From Paracoccus thiocyanatus (GTDB taxonomy: Bacteria; Pseudomonadota; Alphaproteobacteria; Rhodobacterales; Rhodobacteraceae), in contig NZ_FTMK01000006.1 of the NCBI RefSeq assembly GCF_900156255.1, positions 1 through 64,000 of the forward strand: 64,000 bases of DNA, in the 5' to 3' direction. The notes under the pieces were generated by a model. The model searched no databases, was not told where the DNA came from, and was given only the letters and a program-made list of their open reading frames with translations. Positions 1-7,472 of the stretch are shown piece after piece. The position numbers were made by a program, and so were the translations under genes. Position 1 is the stretch's first letter; each line of letters starts with the position of its first letter.

Positions 1-1
1 A

Positions 2-313
2 GACAACTGGCACCATGTGATTAAGGTCGAGAAGATCGATGACGCCATCCCGGGTGCCGACTACCCGCGCCTCGTCAGGGCCATCGGTGCTTGTCCCCCT
101 GAAGATGTGGGTGGCTTTCCCGGCTACGCCGACTTCCTCGAAGCCATGGCCGAACCCAAGCACGATGAGCACGACCGGATGTTGGAATGGTATGGGGCAA
201 AGTTCGACCCTGAAGAGGCAGAGATCGGCCGTATCCTCGATAACTTCGAGCGCCTCGCCAAAAAGTGGGCACCAAAGCCGCGCAAACCAAGGGCCGCACC
301 CAAACGCCTCTGA
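2..313 (+). CDS. Plasmid pRiA4b ORF-3-like protein, C-terminal part (cut by window edge)
   Basis: The frame is open from base 2, so the gene begins outside the window; only about the last 103 residues are present. The visible start reads DNWHHVIKVEKI, which matches the conserved W-x-H-x-I-x-V-E core I associate with the pRiA4b ORF-3 family (also called the IS1096 TnpR passenger family). It continues with an acidic helical stretch and a basic, proline-rich tail (KPRKPRAAPKRL). Members are small proteins of unknown biochemical function, common on plasmids, transposons and genomic islands. The neighbours (an IS66 remnant, a broken HTH gene and a tRNA-derived att site) fit a mobile-element origin. 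Family assignment is from memory of the motif. Confidence 0.7.
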   Translation, partial: DNWHHVIKVEKIDDAIPGADYPRLVRAIGACPPEDVGGFPGYADFLEAMAEPKHDEHDRMLEWYGAKFDPEEAEIGRILDNFERLAKKWAPKPRKPRAAPKRL

Positions 314-317
314 TCAA

Positions 318-449
318 TATAGCACGGCTGCGGCCTTCGGCGGATGCTTACTCTCCACGGCACTCGGCGCCTGCAAGGAATCAGGCGATGCCGATGATGC
401 CACAATTACCGACCCTGCCGCTACGCAAGCTCCGGTTCCGGTCGAATAG
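318..449 (+). other. Lipoprotein-like reading frame without a start codon (possible remnant)
   Basis: One frame through this stretch encodes a short hydrophobic run ending in a lipobox-like TALGAC with Cys at 372-374, then an acidic Thr/Pro/Ala-rich tail ending PVPVE before a stop at 447-449. That shape resembles a very small lipoprotein. No ATG, GTG or TTG start with a ribosome binding site lies in the frame after the preceding gene ends at 313, so it may be only the 3' part of a broken gene, or chance. The rest of 314-509 holds nothing I recognise. Confidence 0.2.
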
Positions 450-509
450 ACTTCCGCTTCGGCGGAAAATACTCTCGAGTTTGACTACGGGTAAGCAAAA
501 CCGGATTGG

Positions 510-662
510 ATGATCCGCCAGATGGATACAACCTTTCGGAACGTCACCTTGACGATATCAGGAATGACCGATGAATGGTTTCTGGCGTATGAAGCTTTCG
601 CATTCCAGACTGTCGAGGATGAAGTCGACGACCTCGGCACGGGTGATGGATCTCAGTTGTAA
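510..662 (+). CDS. Hypothetical 50-residue acidic protein
   Basis: A short open frame starts ATG at 510, with a second ATG at 522, and ends TAA at 660-662. The composition is protein-like: an N-terminal beta-like stretch (TFRNVTLTISGM), an aromatic segment (DEWFLAYEAFAF) and a strongly acidic tail. I do not recognise a family and see no strong ribosome binding site. It lies between the pRiA4b-like gene and the IS66 remnant, so it may be a fragment of an element gene. It is listed because the composition is unlike the out-of-frame translations nearby. Confidence 0.25.
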   Translation: MIRQMDTTFRNVTLTISGMTDEWFLAYEAFAFQTVEDEVDDLGTGDGSQL

Positions 663-1305
663 ACCTGTCGGAATTTCCGTGTGGACCTGCAAAGGGCCGA
701 CTCTCGCGCCGGCGGCAAAGGGGGCTGGGCCCAGCAATGGGCGACGGTGATCGGCACACCGCCTGTCCGGGAGGGCCGTGTCAGGCGGTTGTAGCCGGGA
801 TAGCCATCCAACTGCAGAATGCCGTCAAAGCCCTGCAGGATACGCTCGGCATTCTCGCCCGCGCGGTCGGGGGCGTAGGTGAAGACCACGCCGGGTGGAT
901 CTGCCCCGCCCCATGACCGGTCATCGCGCGCCAGGGCCCAAAGGTAGCCTGTCTTCGTTCGCCCCCTGCCAGGATCGAGCACGGGTGCGGTGGTCTCGTC
1001 CATGAACAGCTTGTCCGAACGCTTCAGGTGTTCGGACAGCCGATCGACCACGGGACCGAGATGGAAGGCGGCGGTGCCGACCCAATCGGCCAGCGTGCTG
1101 CGATGCAGTTCGATCCCGGCGCGGGCCAGGATCTGGCTCTGGCGGTATAAGGGAAGATGGTCGGCGTATTTACTGACCAGCACATGCGCAAGGGCACCCT
1201 CGGTCGGCAGTCCGCCCTCGATCAGGTGCGCGGGCGCCGGTGCTTGGGTAACACCGCCGGCGCATCGACGACACGCATATTTGGGGCGGATGGTCACGAT
1301 GAACC
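653..1305 (-). pseudogene. IS66 family transposase (tnpC) remnant
   Basis: About 200 residues of the middle of an IS66 TnpC transposase are readable: the zinc-ribbon end (RPKYACRRC), the LIEGGLPTEG linker, the YADHLPLYRQ region, and two catalytic-core segments with Asp residues (MDETTAPVLD and LQLDGYPGYN). The intact protein is about 500-550 residues. The N-terminal third is missing, and after HCWA the frame runs into unrelated sequence and stops, so the last part of the catalytic core is lost. No tnpA, tnpB or terminal repeats are visible. The upstream junction at about 1303-1307 falls inside a helix-turn-helix gene fragment. This is a dead insertion-sequence relic. Confidence 0.85.
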
Positions 1306-1404
1306 GTCATCGCTTGCCTTGTTGGCCAAATACATGGCGATCTGCTTCCGCGCTGCGCTGCCGAACTTGCGGCAGTCGCAGAGGCTTTCAACGTGGTAGC
1401 TCAT
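1294..1404 (-). pseudogene. Helix-turn-helix gene, 5' fragment truncated by the IS66 relic
   Basis: A frame starting ATG at 1402-1404 reads MSYHVESLCDCRKFG, then a run containing KQIAMYLANKASDDGS, and stops at 1294-1296. I recognise this as the N-terminus of a small winged-helix/HTH protein seen in rhodobacteral mobile elements, in which DDGSG is normally followed by the recognition-helix half. Here the frame leaves the family after about 34 codons, exactly where IS66 homology begins (about 1303-1307). The truncation is seen directly; the family name is recall, and no function should be assumed. Confidence 0.55.
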
Positions 1405-1470
1405 CGCCACGCCCCGTCGAAAAACGACGAATACGAATCACCCACTCCGGTTTGCACGGGAATCGTAAAC

Positions 1471-1484
1471 GATTGATCCGAAAG
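1471..1484. repeat. Perfect palindrome AATCGT-AA-ACGATT
   Basis: A 6-bp inverted repeat with a 2-bp centre lies 67 bp upstream of the broken HTH gene, which reads leftward from 1404. Position and symmetry suit an operator for that gene or a recombination accessory site, but this is inference. The 1405-1533 stretch otherwise contains no gene and is visibly less GC-rich than the chromosome. Confidence 0.35.
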
Positions 1485-1488
1485 AGAC

Positions 1489-1516
1489 ACTTTCTGCGGC
1501 AGTTGCAGAAAAAGTG
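1489..1516. repeat. Stem-loop CACTTTCTGC / GCAGAAA-AAGTG next to the att site
   Basis: Arms at 1489-1497 and 1505-1516 pair over 9 bp with two extra A residues and a 7-nt loop. It is followed on the plus strand by a GCTTT-containing stretch. It lies 20 bp before the tRNA-derived sequence, inside the element. It could be a terminator or a recombination-directionality site; nothing in the sequence decides. Confidence 0.35.
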
Positions 1517-1533
1517 CTTTAGAAACAAAGGAT

Positions 1534-1587
1534 TCAGTCAGACTACGAATCTGGGGGTCGGGCGTTCGAATCGCTCCGGGTCCGCCA
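1534..1587 (+). other. tRNA-Arg(ACG) 3' half: probable attachment site of an integrated element
   Basis: The segment folds as the 3' part of a tRNA: anticodon stem TCAGA/TCTGG around loop CTACGAA (anticodon ACG), a 5-nt variable loop, T-arm GGGCG-TTCGAAT-CGCTC, 3' acceptor strand CGGGTCC, discriminator G and CCA at 1585-1587. A 5' half would have to start GGACCCG and carry a D-arm; the 40 bases upstream contain neither. A lone tRNA 3' half is the classic product of tyrosine-recombinase integration into a tRNA gene. The element lies to the left, and the intact tRNA copy and integrase would be beyond the window. Bases to the right are taken as native chromosome. Confidence 0.7.
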
Positions 1588-1863
1588 TTTATCCCATTCG
1601 GATTGCCAGGTCGTTAAAGGCCCTTCGTGCTGCGACAGCACGGGGACCGGGTTTGCGCCGGACAAGGGAACGGCACGACCGGGCCTGGCCTCGGTCATGT
1701 TGTAACCCTTGGCTCCGGCACGCGGATTCCTTGCTGCGGCGGACGGCCTATGCTGGCCTGCGAAGCGCCCCTGCCCCGTCGCGGCTTCGGCTTTCCGTGA
1801 TTCGCTGGTGATGCGGGACCGGGGCAGGCAGCGGCCGGGCGCCGGTCGCCAGCCGGCGGGGCG
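1588..1863. other. Intergenic stretch between att site and ptsP
   Basis: No gene is supported here. It contains a perfect 7-bp stem-loop with a 3-nt loop (CGTGCTG-CGA-CAGCACG, 1626-1642) and a wide inverted repeat (CCTGCCCCG at 1770-1778 against CGGGGCAGG at 1820-1828) just beyond the ptsP stop. Neither is followed by a T-run, so I do not call a Rho-independent terminator. Confidence 0.5.
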
Positions 1864-4107
1864 TTACTGGCGCGCCAGCCAGTCGGTGATGGCGCGGCGC
1901 AGGTTCGTTTCGCCCAAGGCGCGGGCGTCGTCGATCAGCCGCTTCAGCTCGCCCAGGTCCACCCGCCGGATCAGATGCTTGACCGGCCCGATCGACGCCG
2001 GGCGCATCGACAGCCGCCGGAAACCCAGCGCCGCCAGCGTCACCGCCTCGATAGGGCGGCCCGCATCCTCGCCGCAGAACGACACCGGCACCCGCGCCTC
2101 GTCGCAGCGCCGCACGATCTGGTCCAGAAGCGCGATGAACGAGGTGTTCAGCGTGTCATAGCGCCGGCGCACCCGTTCATTCTCGCGGTCGGCGGCAAAG
2201 AAGAACTGCTTCAGGTCGTTGCCGCCCACCGAAACGAAATCGCACATCTCGAAGAACTTCTTCGGCGCAAAGGCCAGCGAGGGCGTTTCCAGCATCGCGC
2301 CCACACGCACGTCCGTGGGCATGGCATGGCCCAGCCGCTGTTCGCGCGCCACCTGCTCCATCAACAGCTTGTGCGCCTCTTCGAACTCGCTCATCTCGGT
2401 GATGAAGGGGAACATGACGTGCAGCGGCCGCCCCACGGCGGCGCGGATCAGCGCCTGAAGCTGCATGCGCAGCACGCCGCGCTTGTCCAGGCCCACCCGG
2501 ATCGCCCGCCAGCCCATGGCCGGGTTCGGCTCGTCCTGGGGCTTCATATAGGGCAGCACCTTGTCCGACCCGATGTCGAGGGTGCGAAACAGCACCGGCT
2601 TGCCATGGGCATTGTCCAGCACATGGGCGTAAAGCGCCGCCAGCTCGCCCCGGCGCGGAACGCGGGTGCGGGTCAGGAACTGCAATTCGGTGCGAAACAG
2701 CCCCACCCCCTCGGCGCCCGAGCTTTCCAGGCTGGGCAGGTCGGCCATCAGCCCGGCATTCATATAAAGCTGGATCGTCGCCCCGCATTTCGCGGTGGCG
2801 GGCAGGTCGCGCAGCCCGGCGTAACGCTTTTGCGCCTCGGCCTGCATGGCCATCTTGTCGCGGAACGCCTTGGCGACGGTCTCCTCGGGGCGCAGATGCA
2901 CGCTGCCCATGTCGCCGTCCACCAGGATCAGGTCGCCGTTCAGCGCCTCGCTGGTGATGCGCTCGGCATGGATCACCAGCGGGATCGCCAGCGCGCGCGC
3001 CACGATGGCGGCATGGCTGCCGACCGAGCCCTCTTCCAGAACCACGCCGCGCAGGCGGCGGCCGTAATCCAGCAACTCGGCCGGGCCGATATTGCGGGCG
3101 ACCAGGATCGGATCCTCGGGCATCTCGGCCCCGGTGTCGCGGCCCTGCCCGGTCAGGATGCGCAAAAGGCGGTTGGACAGGTCGTCCAGATCGTGCAGCC
3201 GGTCGCGAAGATAGGGATCGGCGGCGCTTTCCAGCCGGGCGCGGGCCTGGCTTTGTTCCTTTTCCACCGCGGCCTCTGCCGACAGGCCCAGGTCGATCGC
3301 TTCTTCCATCCGGTGCAGCCAGCTGCGGGAATGGGCGAACATCCGATAGGTTTCCATGACCTCGGCCGAATCGCCGGGTCCCATGTCATTGGCGGCCAGC
3401 ATGGAATCGACCCTGGTGCGCAGCATGGCCACGGCTTCGTTCAGCCGTGCCTTTTCCTTCAGCGGATCGTCCGCCACCGGGTTCGTCACCACCACGCGCG
3501 GCTCGTGCAGCCAGACATGGCCCTCGGCCACGCCTTCCTGCGCGATCGAGCCGCGAAACATCGCCGGAAAGCGGTGCTGCAATGGCAAACCATCGGCCTG
3601 CGACCCCAGGAAAGCCCCCAGTTCCGCCATCTCGGCCAGCACCATGGCGACGACCTCAAGGCCATAGACCTCGTCCTCGCTGAACTGGCGGGCATCGCCG
3701 GATTGCACCACCAGCACCCCCAGCCTTTCGCCGACCCGCTGGATCGGCACGCCCAGGAAGCTGGAATAGACCTCTTCGCCGGTCTCGGGCATATAGCGGA
3801 ACCCCGGCTCGGCGGGGGCATTGGCGGTGTTCACATGCCGGCCGCTGCGGGCCACGCGGCCCACCAGCCCCTCGCCCAGGCGCAGCCGGGTCTTGTGGAC
3901 CGATTCCGGCTTCAGCCCCTCGGTCGCGCAAAGCTCAAGCGTGCGGGGATCGCGGAACAGATAGATCGAGCAAACCTCGGTCCCCATCGAATCGGCGATA
4001 TGGGTGGTGATCTGATCCAGCCGGTCCTGGCCGCCCCCAGGGGCAGCCAAGGTTTCGCGCAGCCGCCGCAGCAGCTTGCGCGAATCGCTGTCCTTGCGCT
4101 CGGGCAT
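1864..4107 (-). CDS. ptsP: PEP-protein phosphotransferase, nitrogen PTS enzyme I (GAF-containing)
   Basis: EI-Ntr autophosphorylates from phosphoenolpyruvate and passes the phosphate to NPr, a cytoplasmic regulatory chain linked to nitrogen, carbon and potassium status. The 747-residue protein has an N-terminal GAF domain (about 20-165), an enzyme I helical domain, the swivelling phosphohistidine domain with motif GSVGSHAAIVAR (phospho-acceptor His365), and a C-terminal PEP-binding barrel containing LFRTLDIGSDK, VGGNDLKQF and the active-site FCGEDAG cysteine. Length and order match PtsP. The start ATG has a strong AGGAGGAGC ribosome binding site. It lies 31 bp downstream of lysC on the same strand, an arrangement common in alphaproteobacteria, so the two are probably cotranscribed. 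Confidence 0.95.
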   Translation of the reverse strand: MPERKDSDSRKLLRRLRETLAAPGGGQDRLDQITTHIADSMGTEVCSIYLFRDPRTLELCATEGLKPESVHKTRLRLGEGLVGRVARSGRHVNTANAPAEPGFRYMPETGEEVYSSFLGVPIQRVGERLGVLVVQSGDARQFSEDEVYGLEVVAMVLAEMAELGAFLGSQADGLPLQHRFPAMFRGSIAQEGVAEGHVWLHEPRVVVTNPVADDPLKEKARLNEAVAMLRTRVDSMLAANDMGPGDSAEVMETYRMFAHSRSWLHRMEEAIDLGLSAEAAVEKEQSQARARLESAADPYLRDRLHDLDDLSNRLLRILTGQGRDTGAEMPEDPILVARNIGPAELLDYGRRLRGVVLEEGSVGSHAAIVARALAIPLVIHAERITSEALNGDLILVDGDMGSVHLRPEETVAKAFRDKMAMQAEAQKRYAGLRDLPATAKCGATIQLYMNAGLMADLPSLESSGAEGVGLFRTELQFLTRTRVPRRGELAALYAHVLDNAHGKPVLFRTLDIGSDKVLPYMKPQDEPNPAMGWRAIRVGLDKRGVLRMQLQALIRAAVGRPLHVMFPFITEMSEFEEAHKLLMEQVAREQRLGHAMPTDVRVGAMLETPSLAFAPKKFFEMCDFVSVGGNDLKQFFFAADRENERVRRRYDTLNTSFIALLDQIVRRCDEARVPVSFCGEDAGRPIEAVTLAALGFRRLSMRPASIGPVKHLIRRVDLGELKRLIDDARALGETNLRRAITDWLARQ

Positions 4108-4138
4108 GCTCCTCCTGCGTCAGGCTATCGGCCCGGAT

Positions 4139-5395
4139 TCAGGGCTTTTCCAGTTCGAAGGCATCATGCAGCGCCTGAACCGCCAGTTCCATATATTTGC
4201 GGTCGATCAGCACCGAAATCTTGATCTCGCTGGTCGAGATGACCTTGATGTTGATGTTTTCATCGGCCAGCGCCTTGAACATGCGGGCGGCGACCCCGGC
4301 ATGGCTGCGCATGCCGATGCCCACGACCGAGACCTTGGCGGCCTCGGTATCGACCACCAGTTCGTCATAGGCGATATGGCCGGCGGCCCTGGCATCCTCC
4401 ATCGCCTTGCGGGCGCGGGCGACCTGGCTGACCGGGCAGGAAAAGGTCATGTCGGTCACCGAGCCGGGATGATCCTCGTAATCCTTTTCCGAGATGTTCT
4501 GGACGATCATGTCCACGTTCACGCCGGCCTCGGCCAGGGGCGCGAAGATCGCGGCGGAAATGCCCGGCCGGTCCTCGACGGTGACAAGGGTGATCTTGGC
4601 CTCTTCGCGGGAATAGGCGACGCCGTTGACGACTTTCGATTCCATGATTTCATCCTCATCGCAGACCAGGGTGCCGCTGCTTTCGTCGGTGTCCTCGAAC
4701 GATGACAGCACCCGCAGGCGGACCTTGTAGCGCATCGCCAGCTCGACCGAGCGGGTCTGGAGCACCTTGGCCCCCAGGCTTGACAGTTCCAGCATCTCTT
4801 CGAAGGCGATCTTCTTGAGCTTGCGCGCCTTGGAGGTGATGCGCGGATCGGTGGTATAGATCCCGTCCACATCGGTATAGATGTCGCAGCGTTCGGCCCC
4901 GAAGGCCGCCGCAAAGGCCACCGCCGTCGTGTCCGAGCCGCCACGGCCCAGCGTGGTGATGCGCCCCTCGGGCGAGATGCCCTGGAAGCCCGCCACCACG
5001 GCGACCTTCATGCCCTCGGCAAATTTCTGGTCGATATTGTGGCGCGGAATCTCCAGGAAGCGCGCCGCCGAATGCTGCGAGGTGGTGTTGATCGGCACCT
5101 GCCAGCCCTGCCAGCTACGCGCAGGCACGCCCATTTCCTGCAAGGTCAGCGCCATCAGCCCCGCGGTCACATTCTCGCCCGAGGCGACGACGGCGTCGTA
5201 TTCGCGCGCGTCGAACATGGGCGAGGTCGCCTCGACCCAGCCCACCAGCTCGTTCGTCCTGCCCGACATGGCGCTGACGATGACGATGACGTCATAGCCG
5301 CGTTCGACCTCGCGCTGGACTTTCAGCGCGGCATTCTTGATGCGGTCCAGGTCGGCCACCGAGGTGCCGCCGAATTTCATCACCAGAAGCGGCAT
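4139..5395 (-). CDS. lysC: Aspartate kinase
   Basis: Phosphorylates L-aspartate, the first step toward lysine, threonine, methionine and diaminopimelate. The 418-residue protein has the amino-acid kinase motif KFGGTS at residues 7-12, the SAMSGRTNEL and GRGGSDTTA nucleotide/substrate segments, and two C-terminal ACT domains (from about 265) for feedback control by lysine/threonine. An upstream in-frame extension to 5560 exists but is not used here: the ATG at 5393-5395 has a GGGGGG ribosome binding site and starts exactly at the family N-terminus (MPLLVMKFGG). A TTGTTC-N17-TAGAAC promoter lies just upstream. ptsP follows. Confidence 0.96.
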   Translation of the reverse strand: MPLLVMKFGGTSVADLDRIKNAALKVQREVERGYDVIVIVSAMSGRTNELVGWVEATSPMFDAREYDAVVASGENVTAGLMALTLQEMGVPARSWQGWQVPINTTSQHSAARFLEIPRHNIDQKFAEGMKVAVVAGFQGISPEGRITTLGRGGSDTTAVAFAAAFGAERCDIYTDVDGIYTTDPRITSKARKLKKIAFEEMLELSSLGAKVLQTRSVELAMRYKVRLRVLSSFEDTDESSGTLVCDEDEIMESKVVNGVAYSREEAKITLVTVEDRPGISAAIFAPLAEAGVNVDMIVQNISEKDYEDHPGSVTDMTFSCPVSQVARARKAMEDARAAGHIAYDELVVDTEAAKVSVVGIGMRSHAGVAARMFKALADENINIKVISTSEIKISVLIDRKYMELAVQALHDAFELEKP

Positions 5396-5423
5396 CTTGC
5401 CCCCCAGCAGTTTTCCGGGGCGG

Positions 5424-5452
5424 GTTCTATGGGCGAGCCGGGAAAAGAACAA
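5424..5452 (-). promoter_or_regulatory. Candidate sigma-70 promoter for lysC-ptsP
   Basis: On the minus strand, TTGTTC (5452-5447) and TAGAAC (5429-5424) are separated by 17 bp. The predicted start near 5417 gives a leader of about 22 nt before the lysC ATG, which includes the ribosome binding site. Assigned by consensus match only. Confidence 0.4.
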
Positions 5453-5558
5453 GGGGCGGCGGATGTTTCCGGCGGTTTGGGGCGCATTATTTTGTCCCTG
5501 GCCCCGGCGCGGCAACTGGGATCTTGATGGCGCCGGCGCCAGGCGGCAAAAGGCGGCC

Positions 5559-5756
5559 ATGAAAGTGACGCATGACGAGACCAGCTTTACCCTGACCGGC
5601 AGGATCTGGGCGGCGGCCTATCCGCTAGAGGAATTGCCGCGATGGCTGGCCTTTTACCGCAGCCGCAAGGCGCGCTTTCCCCGCACCGGCGCCAGCTATG
5701 ACGCCACCCTGGCCGCGCTGGAAGAGTTGGAGCGGCGGCTGGCCCCCAGGTCCTAG
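5559..5756 (+). CDS. Hypothetical 65-residue protein
   Basis: A small gene divergent from lysC. ATG at 5559 is preceded by AGGCGG at a suitable distance. The product is a soluble, charged, probably helical protein: an N-terminal beta-like part (TSFTLTGRIW), PLEELPRWLAFYRSRKARF, and a C-terminal helix ending ALEELERRLAPRS. No known domain is recognised. A longer frame upstream (from 5337) overlaps lysC and is not credible. Its end overlaps the convergent small gene at 5753-5953 by 4 bp. Confidence 0.5.
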   Translation: MKVTHDETSFTLTGRIWAAAYPLEELPRWLAFYRSRKARFPRTGASYDATLAALEELERRLAPRS

Positions 5757-5953
5757 GCACCCCGCCGGTCGCGCCAGCGCAGATGGATGTTCTGGCAATG
5801 GGCCTTTTCGAAGAACAGCCGATCCATCAGCACCATGAAGGCGCTGCGCCACAGCGATGGCGGCTGGCGATACACGCGCGAGCAAAGCGGCTCGGATTGC
5901 TGGCCCCCAAGGGTGCGGTTGATGCAGACGGATGCGCTCCACCAGGCGTTCAT
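5753..5953 (-). CDS. Hypothetical 66-residue protein with conserved-looking Cys/His
   Basis: The frame reads MNAWWSASVCINRTLGG, then LCSRVYRQ, LWRSAFMVLMDRLFFEK and a C-terminal AHCQNIHLRWRDRR. The pattern LCSRVYR...H-C-x4-LRW resembles small conserved proteins in other Rhodobacterales, where a cysteine and an HC pair recur; I cannot name the family. A GAGG ribosome binding site lies about 7 bp before the ATG at 5951-5953. It is convergent with, and overlaps by 4 bp, the small plus-strand gene. Confidence 0.45.
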   Translation of the reverse strand: MNAWWSASVCINRTLGGQQSEPLCSRVYRQPPSLWRSAFMVLMDRLFFEKAHCQNIHLRWRDRRGA

Positions 5954-6111
5954 GCGAAACCTCGCCGACTCGTCAAAACAGCTTCGAACAGACGAATGTG
6001 ACGCCCGGAAAACAACCGGGCGGCCATCCGGCCATGAAGCGGCAGTGATGCGGTGAAGTCACGCTGGCCTTTTCGGCATGCCGGGCCGGTTGCGTGGGGG
6101 AATGCGGCTGG

Positions 6112-6191
<80 letters not shown>

Positions 6192-6257
6192 GACCTCGTG
6201 GCGCTGTCTAGCGGCTGGATGCGCGGGGGGAAAGCGAAAACTGACGGCCGGGCCGCG

Positions 6258-6752
6258 TCAATCGCAAGGCGCCAGCGCCTGGTCCTGCGGCAGGGCCGGA
6301 TGCGACAGCGCCATGCCGGGGAATATGCCCAGCCGCGCCGCATCGCCGCCCCGCACCTCCAGCACCATCAGCCGCTCGGGCGCGGCATCGCCGGGGGCTG
6401 CGCCGGGGATCCCCGTCTCGTCCAGCGGCTGCGCCATCGGGTGGACGTGGCGCACCTCGCCGCGGGCGTCGATAAAGATCATGTCGAGCGGGATCAGCGT
6501 GTTGCGCATCCAGAATTCCACCGGCTGCGGTGATTCGTAGATGAACAGCATCCCCTGTCCCGACGGAAGATCGCGGCGGAACATCAGGCCCTGCGCGCGT
6601 TCCGCCTCGGTATCGGCGATCTCGACCGCAATCTCGACCGGCGCGCCCCTGCCATGGAACAGCGCCCGGTCGGGATGGCAACCGGCCGCGAGGGCCGGTG
6701 TTTGGAGTGTTAGAAGAAAAGTTGTAAAAACCGTAACGGCCCGCAACTTCAT
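6258..6752 (-). CDS. DUF192 family exported protein
   Basis: A 164-residue protein with a Sec signal peptide ([16 protein letters not shown]..., cleavage expected near ALA-AG at residue 23) and one DUF192 domain. The family hallmarks are visible: [39 protein letters not shown] and the C-terminal [17 protein letters not shown]192 proteins are small beta-rich periplasmic proteins without an established enzymatic role. Its ATG overlaps the stop of the upstream cold-shock gene (ATGA, 4 bp), so the two are translationally coupled. Confidence 0.9.
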   Translation of the reverse strand: MKLRAVTVFTTFLLTLQTPALAAGCHPDRALFHGRGAPVEIAVEIADTEAERAQGLMFRRDLPSGQGMLFIYESPQPVEFWMRNTLIPLDMIFIDARGEVRHVHPMAQPLDETGIPGAAPGDAAPERLMVLEVRGGDAARLGIFPGMALSHPALPQDQALAPCD

Positions 6753-7342
6753 ACCGCGCCCGCGACCAGCCGCAATTTAGCGAGCGCGGCTGCTCCCCCC
6801 GGCTGGGTCTGCCGCGCCTCGACCGCGGCTCTTTCCCATGAAAGGATTTGTGCGGCCATCATCCCCCGCCGGCCATCGACCACGCGCAGCGCCACCGCCT
6901 CGCCCACGGCCAGGTCGGCAAAGCCGGAATGGCGCAAGACCTCGACATGCAGGAACACATCGGCCTTTTCGGCGAAGATATTGGCAAAGCCAAAGCCCTT
7001 GGCCTTGTCGAACCATTTCACCCGCGCCGGCAAAAGCGGCAGTTGCGCGATTTCTTCCGGCGTGGCCTGGCACAGGTCGGCAATGGCCGGCATCGGCTCG
7101 CTGGCCGGCGGCGTGATCTCCAGCACCTCGACCGCCTGCATGCCGCGCGGCGTCGTCTGGACGATGGCAACGACATGAGCGCCCTCGGCGACCGAGCTCT
7201 GCCCGAAATTCCTCAGCACATTGGCATGCAGCAGGATATCGGCGCCGCCATCGGGATCGGTCAGGAAACCAAAGCCCTTGCCGCCATCGAACCACTTCAC
7301 GACGCCCGCAATCTTGCGTTGTTGCCCGTCGTCTTCTTCCAT
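6749..7342 (-). CDS. Cold-shock protein with two CSD domains
   Basis: A 197-residue protein carrying two cold-shock domains, about residues 10-75 and 105-170. Each has the RNA-binding signature: VVKWFDGGKGFGFL in the first and VKWFDKAKGFGFANI in the second, with DILLHANVLR and DVFLHVEVLR as RNP-2-like parts. Double-CSD proteins are common in alphaproteobacteria and act as single-strand nucleic-acid chaperones, often in stationary phase or cold. It is the first gene of a pair with the DUF192 protein. The 130 bp upstream (7343-7472) lies between this start and the end of pdxH; I saw no consensus promoter there. Confidence 0.93.
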   Translation of the reverse strand: MEEDDGQQRKIAGVVKWFDGGKGFGFLTDPDGGADILLHANVLRNFGQSSVAEGAHVVAIVQTTPRGMQAVEVLEITPPASEPMPAIADLCQATPEEIAQLPLLPARVKWFDKAKGFGFANIFAEKADVFLHVEVLRHSGFADLAVGEAVALRVVDGRRGMMAAQILSWERAAVEARQTQPGGAAALAKLRLVAGAV

Positions 7343-7472
7343 GTCTTCCCATCACCCTTTGGAAACCAGAAACAACCCGAAGCCCCGGTCCCGCATCCCT
7401 TCGACTGCATTGAACGAAGACAGAGCCGGATTGGTCAGGTTTTCCATACCATGGATAAATCCCGGACCCGCA

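Noticed and set aside
1500..1590. A complete tRNA-Arg gene near the left end
   Set aside because: The 5' half (acceptor GGACCCG and D-arm) is missing; only the 3' half folds.
1770..1828. Inverted repeat after ptsP as a Rho-independent terminator
   Set aside because: Arms are separated by 41 bases and no T-run follows.
1975..4224. A 749-codon plus-strand frame antisense to ptsP
   Set aside because: Its translation is His/Gln/Gly/Arg-rich with no family, while the minus strand encodes a complete PtsP.
4139..5560. Longer aspartate kinase start at 5560
   Set aside because: The extra 55 residues have no homology pattern, cover the predicted promoter, and the ATG at 5393-5395 has the ribosome binding site.
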